From: Blastococcus colisei
GTDB lineage: Bacteria > Actinomycetota > Actinomycetes > Mycobacteriales > Geodermatophilaceae
Length of the DNA stretch: 64,000 nucleotides
Reading direction: 5' to 3'
Assembly (NCBI RefSeq): GCF_006717095.1
Contig: NZ_VFQE01000001.1
Coordinates: 3,844,001-3,908,000 of the forward strand
The notes beneath the pieces are model-generated. The model was not told the DNA's origin. It worked only from the letters and a program-made list of their open reading frames with translations, and did no database searches. This document shows, piece by piece, positions 8,140 to 16,171 of the stretch (position 1 is its first letter; the number at the start of each line of letters is the position of its first letter). Both the position numbers and the translations under genes were made by a program.

Positions 8140-9258
8140 ATGGCTGAGCTCTCCCCCGATCATCTCCAGGGCATGACGGTCGCGGTCACCGGCGCCACCG
8201 GGAACGTGGGCACCGCGCTCCTGCGCCGGCTGACGTCGCCGCGGTCGGGGATCGCCGAGGTCCGCGGTCTCGCGCGGCGGCAGCCACCGGACACCGAGCC
8301 GTACAGCGAGGTGCGCTGGCACCTCGCCGACCTGGGCGAGGCCGCCAGCGAGGAGGTCCTCGCGGAGTTCCTGGACGGTGTCGACGCCGTCGTCCACCTC
8401 GCCTGGGCGTTGCAGCCCGGACGCCGTCCCGACGACCTCCGCCAGGTCAACGTCGAGGGCACCCGCCGGGTGGTGCGGGCCGCGGCGGCAGCCGGGGTGC
8501 GGCAGTTCGTGCACATGTCCTCGATCGGCGCCTACGCCGCCGGCGCCGTCGGGCAGAAGGTCACCGAGGACTGGCCGACGACCGGGATCCCGAGCGCTCA
8601 GTACAGCCGGGACAAGTCCGAGGCCGAACGGGTGGTCCGGGAGGTGCTGTCGCGGCACCCGGGCACCACGCTCACCGTCGCCCGCCCCACGCTGGTCCTC
8701 CAGCCCGAGGCGAGCAGCGAGATCGGCCGCTACTTCCTCGGGCCGCTGGTGTTCGGCGCCGCCCGCCTGCTGCCCGGCGCCGTGGCCAAGCTGCTTCCCC
8801 TCCCGCTGCCGAAGGTGGCGGTCTCCTTCATCCACGCCGACGACGTCGCCGATGCCCTCGAGCGGATGCTGGACCACCGCGCCCCCGGCCCGTTCAACCT
8901 GGGCGCCGAGCCCCTGCTGGACTCCGACGCCATCGCCCGCGCGCTCGGCACCGTGCGCATCCCGGTCCCCGCCGTCGCGCTGCGGACCGCACTGAGCGCT
9001 GCCTTCGCGGCACACGTCGTCCCGACCGAGCCGGGGTGGCTCGACATCGGCACCGGTGTGCCCGCCCTCGACACCTCCCGGGCGCGGAGGCTGCTGGGGT
9101 GGACGCCGGTGCACCGCAGCGACGAGGTGCTGGCGCAGTTCGTCGCCGCCCTGGGACGCGGCAAAGGTGCGCCGGGCCCGCTCCTGCGCCCTGCGGGCGG
9201 GCCTTCCCTCGATCCGTCCGGCGACCCGGCCAACGCCCCCGACCCGCGCGAAGGCTAG
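8140..9258 (+). CDS. NAD(P)-dependent epimerase/dehydratase (extended SDR)
   Basis: A 372-residue extended short-chain dehydrogenase. GATGNVGTALL (residues 17-27) is the dinucleotide-binding glycine motif; STRDK-like YSRDK is the catalytic YxxxK; SSIGAY supplies the Ser. The substrate is unknown (nucleoside sugars and various hydroxyl substrates are typical of the family). The TAG stop codon lies inside the CTAG at the left edge of the TnpB element, so the native C-terminus may have been altered by insertion: the last 30 or so residues (Pro/Gly/Asp-rich) look unstructured. Confidence 0.85.
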   Translation: MAELSPDHLQGMTVAVTGATGNVGTALLRRLTSPRSGIAEVRGLARRQPPDTEPYSEVRWHLADLGEAASEEVLAEFLDGVDAVVHLAWALQPGRRPDDLRQVNVEGTRRVVRAAAAAGVRQFVHMSSIGAYAAGAVGQKVTEDWPTTGIPSAQYSRDKSEAERVVREVLSRHPGTTLTVARPTLVLQPEASSEIGRYFLGPLVFGAARLLPGAVAKLLPLPLPKVAVSFIHADDVADALERMLDHRAPGPFNLGAEPLLDSDAIARALGTVRIPVPAVALRTALSAAFAAHVVPTEPGWLDIGTGVPALDTSRARRLLGWTPVHRSDEVLAQFVAALGRGKGAPGPLLRPAGGPSLDPSGDPANAPDPREG

Positions 9259-9281
9259 TACCGCGGCCGGCAACGTTCGCC
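9255..9281 (+). repeat. Left terminal inverted repeat of TnpB element
   Basis: Left arm of the 22/27 inverted repeat. It begins with CTAG, whose TAG is the stop codon of the upstream SDR gene, and includes GGCAACGTTCGCC (9269-9281), which differs by one base from the right arm. Confidence 0.75.
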
Positions 9282-9312
9282 TCGTCGGTGCCGTCGTCGT
9301 TGTGTCGGTGGT

Positions 9313-10833
9313 GTGGGGCATGGTGCGGGTGTGCCTCGTCGTCGGGAGTCGTCCGCGCCACCGGTGGTGTACCGGACGGCGCGGGTGGCGCTGCGGGTGA
9401 CGGTCGGTCAGCGGCGGCGGCTGTTCGGGCTGCTGCGGTCGGGTGGGGATGTGTGGGCGGCGGTGCTGCTGCTCAACCGCTGGCGCCGGCAGCGTGGTGA
9501 CCGGCCGATCGTGGGCTATCAGGAGCTGTGCCGGGAGCTGGCCGCCGCCGGGGAGGGCGCCTTCGGTGAACTGTCCACCGTGGGCGCCCGGTCGGTGCTG
9601 CGCGCCTACTCGGATGCGTGGATGAGCGCCGCCCGACGCCGCCGGGCCGGCGACGAGACGGCGCGGTTTCCGCGGCGGCGGCGGGGGCTGGTGCCGGTCC
9701 GCTTCTACGCCGGCACCTTCACCGTGACCGGCGGGCGGGTGCGGCTGCCGGTGGCCCGGGGCCGCCCGCCGTTGTGGGTGCGGCTGGCCCGCCCGCTCCC
9801 GTACCCCGCGGAACAGGTGCGCTCGGTGCGGCTGACGTGTGCTGGGCGGCGGCTGTGCCTGGAGGTCACCGCCGAGGTCCCGGTCGCGGTCTACCCGGCG
9901 GGGGCGGGCCCGGATCCGGACCGGGTCGCGGGCGTGGATCTGGGCATCATCCATCCCTACGCCGTCCTCGCTCCCGGCGGCGGCGAGGGGCCGGATGCGG
10001 CGCTGCTGGTGTCGGGGCGGGCGCTGCGGGCCGAGCACCGGCTGCACCTGGCCGAGGCCAAGGCCCGCGCCCGCGCCGCCGCCCGACGCGCCCCGGCCCG
10101 AGGGCAGCGCGGCTCCCGGCGGTGGAAGCAGTTCCGCCGGCGCAGCCGCGTGCTGGAGGGCCGGCACCGCCGGCGACTCGGTCAGGCCCGGCACGAAGCC
10201 GCCAAGGCGGTCGTGTCCTGGGCCGTCGGGCAGCGGGTCGGCACCCTGGCCGTGGGCGATCCGCGCGGCGTGCTGGCCCGCGACGCCGGGCGGCGGCAGA
10301 ACAAGGCCGTCCGCGACTGGGCCGTCGGTGACCTGCTGCGGGCGCTGGCCGACAAGGCCGCACAGGCCGGCATCGCCGTCGAGCTGGTCGACGAGCGGGG
10401 CACCTCCTCCTCCACCTGCCCGTCCTGCGCCGCCCGCGTGGCCAAGCCGCGGGGGCGGGTCTTTGACTGCCGGCACTGCCGGTTCACCGGGCACCGCGAT
10501 CTGGTCGGTGCCGCCAACATCGCCACCCGCACCACCGCCGTCGCCGGTGGCGGCACCGGTGGTGGACCTGTCGTCGGCGGTTCGTCGCCGGTGACCACGC
10601 ACCGTCGAGCCGGCCGGCACCTGCCCGGTGCCGGCCGGTCCCGGCGTGATCCCCGCCGCGGACTGATCAGCCGGCCCCCGGCCGGCCGATCTCCACCGAT
10701 CCGGTGGGACGCGGCGGCGGGTCCATCTGGCCCGCCGTGGCCCGCCCCGGAACCGGTCCCGGTTCCGGGGAGTCGCTCGCCGGCACCCGCCGCGAGGATC
10801 AGGCACCGCCCCACCGGGGCGAACCTTGCCTGA
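9313..10833 (+). CDS. tnpB: TnpB-family RNA-guided nuclease/transposase-associated protein
   Basis: A 506-residue TnpB homologue. The RuvC-I Asp is D209 in GVDLGII, the zinc finger is CPSC (369-372) with CRHC (386-389), and the RuvC-III Asp is D396 in GHRDLVGAANI. The RuvC-II position, normally Glu in a motif like xEDLN, reads VGDPRG (G315-D316), so the canonical Glu is missing with an Asp next to it. TnpB families with displaced catalytic residues and nuclease-dead TnpB relatives are both known, so activity is open. The N-terminus is a Lys/Arg-rich wedge region. About 110 residues follow RuvC-III, low complexity, coded by the structured right end. The start is GTG 9313; GTG 9331 is an alternative. 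Confidence 0.85.
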   Translation: MGHGAGVPRRRESSAPPVVYRTARVALRVTVGQRRRLFGLLRSGGDVWAAVLLLNRWRRQRGDRPIVGYQELCRELAAAGEGAFGELSTVGARSVLRAYSDAWMSAARRRRAGDETARFPRRRRGLVPVRFYAGTFTVTGGRVRLPVARGRPPLWVRLARPLPYPAEQVRSVRLTCAGRRLCLEVTAEVPVAVYPAGAGPDPDRVAGVDLGIIHPYAVLAPGGGEGPDAALLVSGRALRAEHRLHLAEAKARARAAARRAPARGQRGSRRWKQFRRRSRVLEGRHRRRLGQARHEAAKAVVSWAVGQRVGTLAVGDPRGVLARDAGRRQNKAVRDWAVGDLLRALADKAAQAGIAVELVDERGTSSSTCPSCAARVAKPRGRVFDCRHCRFTGHRDLVGAANIATRTTAVAGGGTGGGPVVGGSSPVTTHRRAGRHLPGAGRSRRDPRRGLISRPPAGRSPPIRWDAAAGPSGPPWPAPEPVPVPGSRSPAPAARIRHRPTGANLA

Positions 10834-10844
10834 CACGGCACTAG
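10555..10844 (+). ncRNA. Candidate omega/reRNA at the right end of the TnpB element
   Basis: TnpB guide RNAs are known to overlap the 3' end of tnpB and finish at the element's right end. Here that stretch folds strongly: a 12-bp hairpin at 10610-10638 (CCGGCCGGCACC, loop TGCCC), a CCGGCC hairpin at 10671-10685, and a 12-bp inverted repeat at 10745-10770 (CCCCGGAACCGG). These sit inside the low-complexity tail of the tnpB reading frame, as expected if the RNA rather than the protein is under selection. No expression evidence is available; the guide would be the host sequence just past 10844. Confidence 0.45.
10818..10844 (-). repeat. Right terminal inverted repeat of TnpB element
   Basis: Right arm of the 22/27 inverted repeat, containing GGCGAACCTTGCC (10818-10830) and ending CTAG (10841-10844), 27 bases before the stop of the acyl-CoA dehydrogenase gene. 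Confidence 0.75.
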
Positions 10845-10871
10845 GGCGCCGCGACGAACCCGGGCGCCGGG

Positions 10872-12026
10872 TCAGCCACGGGCCATGCCGGCCTCGCGCA
10901 GCAGGCCGCTGCCGATGATCACCCGCTGCACCTCGCTGGTGCCCTCGTAGAGCCGGAACAGCCGTGCGTCGCGGTAGAACCGCTCCACCGGCGTCGTCCG
11001 CAGGTATCCCATGCCACCGTGCACCTGCACCGCCGCGTCGGTCGCCCGGCCGACCATCTCGGTGCAGAAGAGCTTGGCCGACGACGGGCCGATCGACATG
11101 TCCTCGCCGCTGTCGTACCGGGCAGCGACCTCGCGCACGAGGCTCCGGCCGGCGAGCAGCTCGGCGTGCATGTCCGCGATCAGTCCCTGGACCAGCTGGA
11201 ACCGGCCGATGGGGGCGCCGCCCTGCTTGGCGGTCGCGGCGTAGGCGACCGACTCGTCGAGCACCCGCTGCGCCATGCCCACGCACAGGGCGGCGATGTG
11301 CAGGCGGCCGCGGGAGAGCACCGTGAGCGCCTTCGCGTACCCCCGGCCCTCCTCGCCGATGAGCGCGTCGGCGGGCACGCGGACGTCGTCGAAGAACACC
11401 TCGGCCGTCCAGGCGCCCGACTGCCCCATCTTCTTGTCCTTGGGGCCGACGCTGACGCCGGGCGTCGTGGTCTCGACGACGAAGCTGGAGATGCCGCGGC
11501 CACCCCGCTCGTCGGGATTGCTGCGGGCGAAGACGACGAACAGGTCGGCGATCGGCGCGTTGGTGATGTAGCGCTTGCTGCCGTTGATCACCCATTCCTC
11601 GCCGTCGCGGCGGGCCGTCGTCCGCAGGCCGGCCGGATCGGAGCCGGCCTCGGCCTCGGTGAGGGCGAAGGAGCCGATCATGGAACCGTCGGCCAGCCGC
11701 GGCAGGTACTTCTTCTTCTGCTCGTCGGTGCCGAACTTGGCGATGACCTGCCCGGCGATGCCGTTGTTGGTACCGAACAGCGACCGGAACGCCGGGGTGG
11801 TGTAGCCGAACTCGAAAGCGAGCTGGACGTCCTCGGTCATGGTCACGCCCAGGCCGCCGTGCTCCTCGGGGAGCGCGTAGCCGAACAGCCCCATGTCGGC
11901 CGCCTGCGCCCGGAGGTCGTCGGGGATGCGGTCCTCGTCCTCGATCTGCTCCTCGCGGGGCACGACGGAGTCGCGGACCAGCTGGCGCACGGCGTCCCGG
12001 ATCTGGCGGAAGTCTTCAGCGTCCAC
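10872..12026 (-). CDS. Acyl-CoA dehydrogenase
   Basis: FAD-dependent alpha,beta-oxidation of an acyl-CoA. The 384-residue length is standard. Family signatures are ALTEAEAGSD (FAD/substrate loop), RYITNAPIADLF, QVHGGMGYL and the catalytic Glu in YEGTSEVQR near the C-terminus. The start is placed at GTG 12026, where homology begins; an in-frame ATG at 12074 would add an Arg-rich stretch (MDPGRSPRRR) with no family match. No electron-transfer or CoA-ligase partner is adjacent, so the chain-length or branched-chain specificity cannot be set. The TnpB element lies just beyond its 3' end. Confidence 0.92.
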   Translation of the reverse strand: MDAEDFRQIRDAVRQLVRDSVVPREEQIEDEDRIPDDLRAQAADMGLFGYALPEEHGGLGVTMTEDVQLAFEFGYTTPAFRSLFGTNNGIAGQVIAKFGTDEQKKKYLPRLADGSMIGSFALTEAEAGSDPAGLRTTARRDGEEWVINGSKRYITNAPIADLFVVFARSNPDERGGRGISSFVVETTTPGVSVGPKDKKMGQSGAWTAEVFFDDVRVPADALIGEEGRGYAKALTVLSRGRLHIAALCVGMAQRVLDESVAYAATAKQGGAPIGRFQLVQGLIADMHAELLAGRSLVREVAARYDSGEDMSIGPSSAKLFCTEMVGRATDAAVQVHGGMGYLRTTPVERFYRDARLFRLYEGTSEVQRVIIGSGLLREAGMARG

Positions 12027-12180
12027 GCGGCCATGGTGACGCCTGCGCCGTCGCGGTGAGCGGCCGGGGTCCATCGACGGCGCGCCGCCCGCAACACAAA
12101 CTTCTTGCAATCGAACGGTCGCTCTCCGTTGTGGAAGAGAGGGAGACGACCTAGCCTCGGAACTGGCCACCGTCGTCCGG

Positions 12181-12627
12181 GTGGCCGACGCGTCCCAGTC
12201 GTCGGAGGCATGTGTGCCCCTGCTCAACGCCACGCTCGTCCCGGCACCGGACCAGGTCGTCGTCCGGCTCACCGGGGACGCCGACCTGTCGACGGCACCG
12301 TTCGTGGCCGACGTCCTCACCCAGGCCGGGAGCCTGGGCACGCGGCAGGTCGTGGTGGACCTGGGCAGCGCGCGCTTCTGGGACTGCTCCGGCCTGCACG
12401 CGCTGGCCAGGTTCACCCGGGAGCTGACCGTGGCCGGCCGGGCCTGCCGGATCGTGGGTGCACAGCGGGAGACCCGCCGGCTGATCGGCATGGCGAACCT
12501 GGCCGGGGATCTCCAGCTCGACGGCCTCCCGACCGCACCGGCCAGGCGCGTCACCTCGACCGGGCGCACGCCCCTCCGGGAGCCCGTGGCCGTGGCCGAC
12601 GGCCTGGTGGCCGCCGGTCACCGCTGA
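12181..12627 (+). CDS. STAS-domain anti-sigma-factor antagonist
   Basis: A 148-residue protein with one STAS domain (about residues 14-110). VVVDLGSARFWDCSGLHAL carries the phosphorylatable Ser in DCSG, as in SpoIIAA/RsbV partners of anti-sigma kinases. A roughly 40-residue Arg/Thr/Pro-rich tail follows. No anti-sigma kinase or phosphatase gene is adjacent, so its partner is encoded elsewhere. GTG 12181 is taken as the start without a visible Shine-Dalgarno; a TAGCCT at 12151-12156 could be a -10 box giving a leader of about 24 bases. Confidence 0.85.
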   Translation: MADASQSSEACVPLLNATLVPAPDQVVVRLTGDADLSTAPFVADVLTQAGSLGTRQVVVDLGSARFWDCSGLHALARFTRELTVAGRACRIVGAQRETRRLIGMANLAGDLQLDGLPTAPARRVTSTGRTPLREPVAVADGLVAAGHR

Positions 12628-12630
12628 GGG

Positions 12631-13485
12631 TCAGGCGAGGGCGTCCAGCCGTGCCATGTCCTCGTCGGAGAGGGTCAGCCGCGCCGCACCGAGGTTCTCG
12701 GTGAGGTGGTCCACGGACTTGGTGCCCGGGATCGGCAGCACGACCGGCGACTTCTGCAGCAGCCAGGCCAGCGCCACCTGCGACGGCGTCGCATCCAGTT
12801 CACGGGCGATGTCGGCGACCGGGCTGGCGGGTGCGGCGAGGTCGCCGGTGGCGATCGGGAACCACGGGATGAAGGCGATGCCCTCGGCGGTGGCGTGGTC
12901 GAGGACGTCCTGGCTCTGCCGATTGATCAGGTTGTAGAGGTTCTGGACGCTGACGATGTCGACGATCTCGCGGGCGGCCTGCAGTTCCTCGACCGAGACC
13001 TCGGAGAGGCCGATGTGGCGCACCTTGCCCTGCTCCTGCAGCTCCTTGAAGGCGCCGAGCTGGTCGGCCAGCGGGACCTCGGGGTCGATGCGGTGCAGCT
13101 GGATCAGGTCGATCCGCTCCAGCCGGAGGTGCCGCAGCGACAGCTCCACCTGCTGCTTCAGGTACGCCGGCCGGCCGACGGCGGTCCAGATGCCGGGGCC
13201 CTGACGGGTCAGACCGGCCTTGGTCGCGATGACGAGCTGCTCCGGATAGGGATGCAGCGCCTCGGCGATGATCTGCTCGCTGACCTCGGGGCCGTAGGAG
13301 TCGGCGGTGTCGATGAAGTCCACGCCCTGCTCGACGGCGGCCTGCACGACCCGGACCGCGGCGGCCCGGTCGGCCGGCTCGCCCCAGACGCCCGGGCCGG
13401 GCAGCTGCATGGCGCCGTAGCCGAGGCGGTGGACAGGGAGGTTCCCGCCGATGGAGAAGGTGTCAGCGGGCGCGACCGTGGTCAT
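12631..13485 (-). CDS. Aldo/keto reductase
   Basis: A 284-residue NAD(P)H-dependent oxidoreductase of the AKR superfamily. The catalytic tetrad is visible: Asp in FIDTAD, Tyr in DSYGP, Lys in IATKAG and His in [20 protein letters not shown] forms the cofactor-binding end. It is closest in pattern to the oxidoreductases of the YghZ/IolS type. AGGAGG is correctly placed before ATG 13485. It converges on the STAS gene with three bases between stops. Confidence 0.92.
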   Translation of the reverse strand: MTTVAPADTFSIGGNLPVHRLGYGAMQLPGPGVWGEPADRAAAVRVVQAAVEQGVDFIDTADSYGPEVSEQIIAEALHPYPEQLVIATKAGLTRQGPGIWTAVGRPAYLKQQVELSLRHLRLERIDLIQLHRIDPEVPLADQLGAFKELQEQGKVRHIGLSEVSVEELQAAREIVDIVSVQNLYNLINRQSQDVLDHATAEGIAFIPWFPIATGDLAAPASPVADIARELDATPSQVALAWLLQKSPVVLPIPGTKSVDHLTENLGAARLTLSDEDMARLDALA

Positions 13486-13616
13486 GGGTCCTCCTGGGAT
13501 GGGGGCGGCCCCGGGCGGATGCGCTCGGGGGTCTCCTTCGGCCAGCGCAGCAGCCGGTGATGCTCTTCCCGTCGTCCCGCGATGTGACCGGCGCCACGAT
13601 CGATCGAGGAGGCCCC

Positions 13617-14216
13617 ATGGGCGAGGTGGTGGTCGTCCGGCACGGGGCGACGGAGTGGAGCCGGAACGGGCAGCACACCGGGATGAGCGACCCGCCCCTG
13701 CTCCCCGACGGCGAGGACGACGGCCGGCGGCTGCGCCCGGTGCTGGCCGACCGGCAGCTCACGCACGCCTTCGTGAGCCCGCTCGCCAGGGCCCGGCGCA
13801 CCGCCGAGCTGGCCGGGCTGCTCGACGGCTCGGTCGACACCCGCACCGAACCGGATCTGGTCGAGGTCGACTACGGCGGCTACGAGGGGCGGACGACGAA
13901 GGAGATCAGCGCGGAGCTCGGTCGCCCCTGGTCGCTGTGGGCCGACGGCACGGTGCCCGGGGAGACCCTCGGGGAGGATCTCGCACAGGTGGCCGAGCGG
14001 GTCGACCGGGTGCTCGCCCGGGTACGGCCGTTGCTCGACGACGGAGACGTGGTCCTGGTCGCGCACGGGCACGTGCTGCGGATCCTCACCGCCCGCTGGC
14101 TGGGGTTGGCACCCGAGGCCGGCGCGCTGTTCCCCCTGGCCACCGGGCGTTACGGCGTCCTCGGCACCGAGCACTCCTGGCCCGCCCTGACCGGCTGGAA
14201 CACCGGTTGCCCCTGA
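13617..14216 (+). CDS. Histidine phosphatase family protein (phosphoglycerate mutase-like)
   Basis: A 199-residue member of histidine-phosphatase branch 1. [10 protein letters not shown] holds the phosphoacceptor His, [12 protein letters not shown] the second Arg, [10 protein letters not shown] the acid and [10 protein letters not shown] the second His. Length and lack of extra domains suggest a broad phosphatase rather than glycolytic mutase. GAGGAGG sits six bases before ATG 13617, which decides against upstream in-frame starts. No operon partner: neighbours on both sides are on the other strand. Confidence 0.88.
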   Translation: MGEVVVVRHGATEWSRNGQHTGMSDPPLLPDGEDDGRRLRPVLADRQLTHAFVSPLARARRTAELAGLLDGSVDTRTEPDLVEVDYGGYEGRTTKEISAELGRPWSLWADGTVPGETLGEDLAQVAERVDRVLARVRPLLDDGDVVLVAHGHVLRILTARWLGLAPEAGALFPLATGRYGVLGTEHSWPALTGWNTGCP

Positions 14217-14250
14217 CGCCGCCGGTCAGCCGGATCGCGGCGGCTACCCC

Positions 14251-15381
14251 TCACCGCCGCGCGGGGGTGACCGGCTGCCAGCGCCCCTCGAGCTCCTCCA
14301 CCGGCGGGTCGGGCCGCACCGGCCGGCCGAACAGCCAGCCCTGACCCAGGTCTGCACCGAGGGCGGTGACCTCCTCGGCCAGCCGCTCGGTCTCGATCCC
14401 CTCGGCCACGACCACGGCCCCCAGCTGGTGGGCCAGCTCGGTCACGGCCTTCAGGACCGTGCGCGCTCCGTCGTCGGGCAGTTCCTGCACCAGCCGCTTG
14501 TCGAGCTTCACCACGTCGGGCCGGACGGCGGCCAGCAGTGACAGGCTCGACCAGCCGGCGCCGACGTCGTCCAGGGCGACCCGCCAGCCCAGCGACCGGT
14601 AGTGGTCGAGGATCGAGACGAGGTGGCCCCGGTCGGCGATGGCGTGGGACTCCACGACCTCGAAGACCAGCTGCTCCGGCGCGATCCCGGTGTCGTGGAC
14701 GACGCGCTCGGTGCCGACCAGGCAGACCTGCGGCCGGTAGATGGAGGTCGGGTTGAAGTTGACGAACAGGTCGTCGTCCCCGAGCCAGGGCACGGCTCCG
14801 GCGATCGCCGACTCCCGGCCGATCCGGTCGAGTCGGTGCAGCCAGCCCGCCTGCTCGGCGACGAAGAAGAGGTCACCGCCGCCGACCTCGCGGCCGTCGA
14901 CGACGCCGCGCAGCAGCGCCTCGTGGGCGACGACGGAGCGGTCGGCGAGGGAGACGATCGGCTGGTAGACCGACCACAACTCCGCCTCGGCCAGCACTCC
15001 CACCTCGACGGTCACGCCGCGGCGAGCCAGCTCCACGGCCAGGGTCGGTGCCGTGAGCAGCCGGGCGGTGAGCGGGGCGCCGTCGGCCGGCGGATCGGTG
15101 ACCACCCGAACCGCCTCGGTTTCGGCGGCGGTGAGCTCGCGGGCGAGCCGCTGGAAGAGCATGTCCAGGCGCCGCCCACCGCGGTCGTCGCGGATGTCGA
15201 CGAGCTGCGGCGACGGGTGGACGGTCATGCCCATCGCCTTGGCCAGGCGTGAGACGGTCGGCAGCACGTGGCCGATGGAGGTCGCCAGCAGGGCGCGGGT
15301 CGCGGGCCCCGGCACCTCCCAGTTCTGGCGACATCCACAGACACCGCCGCAGATGGTTCCCACGAACGCAGGATGACTCAC
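14251..15381 (-). CDS. EAL-domain c-di-GMP phosphodiesterase with N-terminal Cys cluster
   Basis: A 376-residue soluble protein with an EAL domain in the C-terminal two thirds. The motif is HEALLRG (EAL at 154-156). Metal and catalytic positions look complete: Asn in FVNFNPTS, Glu in FEVVESH, Asp-Asp in ALDDVGAG, Lys in VVKLDK, Glu in AEGIETE and Gln in GQGWLFGRP. Activity is therefore likely. The first 20 residues carry ICGGVCGCRQ with Cys11, Cys15 and Cys17, a possible metal or redox site, before a helical region that could sense something. There is no GGDEF domain. GTG 15381 is the start if the Cys cluster is translated. It is divergent from the TetR gene. Confidence 0.9.
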   Translation of the reverse strand: MSHPAFVGTICGGVCGCRQNWEVPGPATRALLATSIGHVLPTVSRLAKAMGMTVHPSPQLVDIRDDRGGRRLDMLFQRLARELTAAETEAVRVVTDPPADGAPLTARLLTAPTLAVELARRGVTVEVGVLAEAELWSVYQPIVSLADRSVVAHEALLRGVVDGREVGGGDLFFVAEQAGWLHRLDRIGRESAIAGAVPWLGDDDLFVNFNPTSIYRPQVCLVGTERVVHDTGIAPEQLVFEVVESHAIADRGHLVSILDHYRSLGWRVALDDVGAGWSSLSLLAAVRPDVVKLDKRLVQELPDDGARTVLKAVTELAHQLGAVVVAEGIETERLAEEVTALGADLGQGWLFGRPVRPDPPVEELEGRWQPVTPARR

Positions 15382-15434
15382 GGTGCGTTCCCGACCGGGC
15401 AGGCGCGCGGCGGTCGTCCGGCCCGTCCAGGTGA

Positions 15435-15473
15435 TTGCCAGTCAAGTGACAGCGAAGTTCTGGAACGTTGCCA
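15435..15473. promoter_or_regulatory. Candidate operator in the EAL/TetR divergent region
   Basis: Two TTGCCA copies 33 bases apart (15435 and 15468) flank the palindrome GTTCTGGAAC (15457-15466) in the gap between the divergent EAL and TetR genes. TetR proteins commonly bind palindromes beside their own genes, so autoregulation or control of the EAL gene is plausible. Confidence 0.35.
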
Positions 15474-15484
15474 GCTTTATTGTC

Positions 15485-15490
15485 TAAGGT
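15485..15490 (+). promoter_or_regulatory. -10 box TAAGGT of TetR gene (leaderless)
   Basis: TAAGGT ends seven bases before ATG 15498. This spacing puts the transcription start at or next to the start codon, as in leaderless actinobacterial mRNAs. Confidence 0.5.
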
Positions 15491-15497
15491 CAGCCGC

Positions 15498-16109
15498 ATG
15501 ATCGCCGTTCCGACAGCCGACGTCGTCCGCCCGAGCCGTGGTGGCCGCCCCCGCGACCCCAGTCGCGACGGAGTCATCCGCGCCGCCATCCTGCGGCTGC
15601 TCGCGGACGTGGGCTACGGCTCCCTCACCATGGACGCCGTCGCATCGGAGGCCGGGGTCGGCAAGGCGACGATCTACCGCCGCTGGCGGACCAAGCAGGA
15701 CCTGGTCGTGGACACCATCTCCGACCTCAACCGCATCGAGGCCGCTGCGGTCGACACCGGCTCCCTCGAGGGCGATCTGCGCGCGATGATGCACAAGATG
15801 GTGGCGATGATCGACGGCCCGTCGGGCGCGGCCACGCTGTCGCTGCTGTCCACGATCCCGCACCAGCCGGCGCTCGCACAGGCCTTCCAGGAGGGCCCGC
15901 TCGCGGTGTGGCGGAAGGCGTTCGAGGACCTGTGGGCGCGCGCCGAGGCGCGCGGGGAGATCCGGCCGGGCCTGGCGAACTCGGTGATCGCCGAGACGAC
16001 GAGTGCCCTGATGGTGCAGCGGTGGCTCCTGACCGGGCTACCCGTGGACACGGCCTTCGCCGACGAGGTCCTCGACACCGTGGTCATGCCCCTGATCCGC
16101 ACCGCCTGA
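15498..16109 (+). CDS. TetR/AcrR family transcriptional regulator
   Basis: A 203-residue regulator. The N-terminal helix-turn-helix spans about residues 20-65, with the recognition segment GVGKATIYRRW and family motif LTMDAVASEAG. The C-terminal ligand domain is unlike any I can name. ATG 15498 is preferred because a TAAGGT -10 box lies seven bases upstream; an in-frame ATG 30 bases earlier would be upstream of that promoter. Candidate operator sequences lie between it and the divergent EAL gene, which may be its target. Confidence 0.9.
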   Translation: MIAVPTADVVRPSRGGRPRDPSRDGVIRAAILRLLADVGYGSLTMDAVASEAGVGKATIYRRWRTKQDLVVDTISDLNRIEAAAVDTGSLEGDLRAMMHKMVAMIDGPSGAATLSLLSTIPHQPALAQAFQEGPLAVWRKAFEDLWARAEARGEIRPGLANSVIAETTSALMVQRWLLTGLPVDTAFADEVLDTVVMPLIRTA

Positions 16110-16126
16110 CCGAGTGGCCCTGGCGG

Positions 16127-16155
16127 GCGCCCCTTCCGCATGGCGGAGGGGGCGC
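16127..16155. terminator. Bidirectional hairpin terminator
   Basis: A 13-bp stem (GCGCCCCTTCCGC with GCGGAGGGGGCGC, one wobble pair) around loop ATG, between the convergent TetR and DUF427 genes. There is no T-tract, as is common in actinobacteria. Confidence 0.7.
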
Positions 16156-16171
16156 TCGGTGCGTCAACGGC

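Larger units (their letters stand above)
9255..10844. mobile_element. TnpB element with 27-bp imperfect terminal inverted repeats and CTAG ends
   Basis: The 27 bases at 9255-9281 and the reverse complement of 10818-10844 match at 22 of 27 positions, including CTAGT, GGCAA and GTTCGCC. Both edges carry CTAG, a rare tetramer in GC-rich genomes. Because CTAG is its own complement it could be part of the repeat or a 4-bp target duplication (element proper 9259-10840). The only gene inside is tnpB; no tyrosine (TnpA), serine or DDE transposase is present, so the element would need a partner in trans. Classical IS200/IS605 ends have hairpins rather than inverted repeats, so this architecture is unusual. 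Confidence 0.75.

Noticed and set aside
9255-9330. A TnpA (Y1 transposase) or serine recombinase gene within the TnpB element
   Set aside because: Only about 55 bases lie before tnpB; no second gene fits.
7822-11595. 1257-residue minus-strand frame
   Set aside because: Runs across several real genes and the TnpB element with no recognisable domain; shadow frame.
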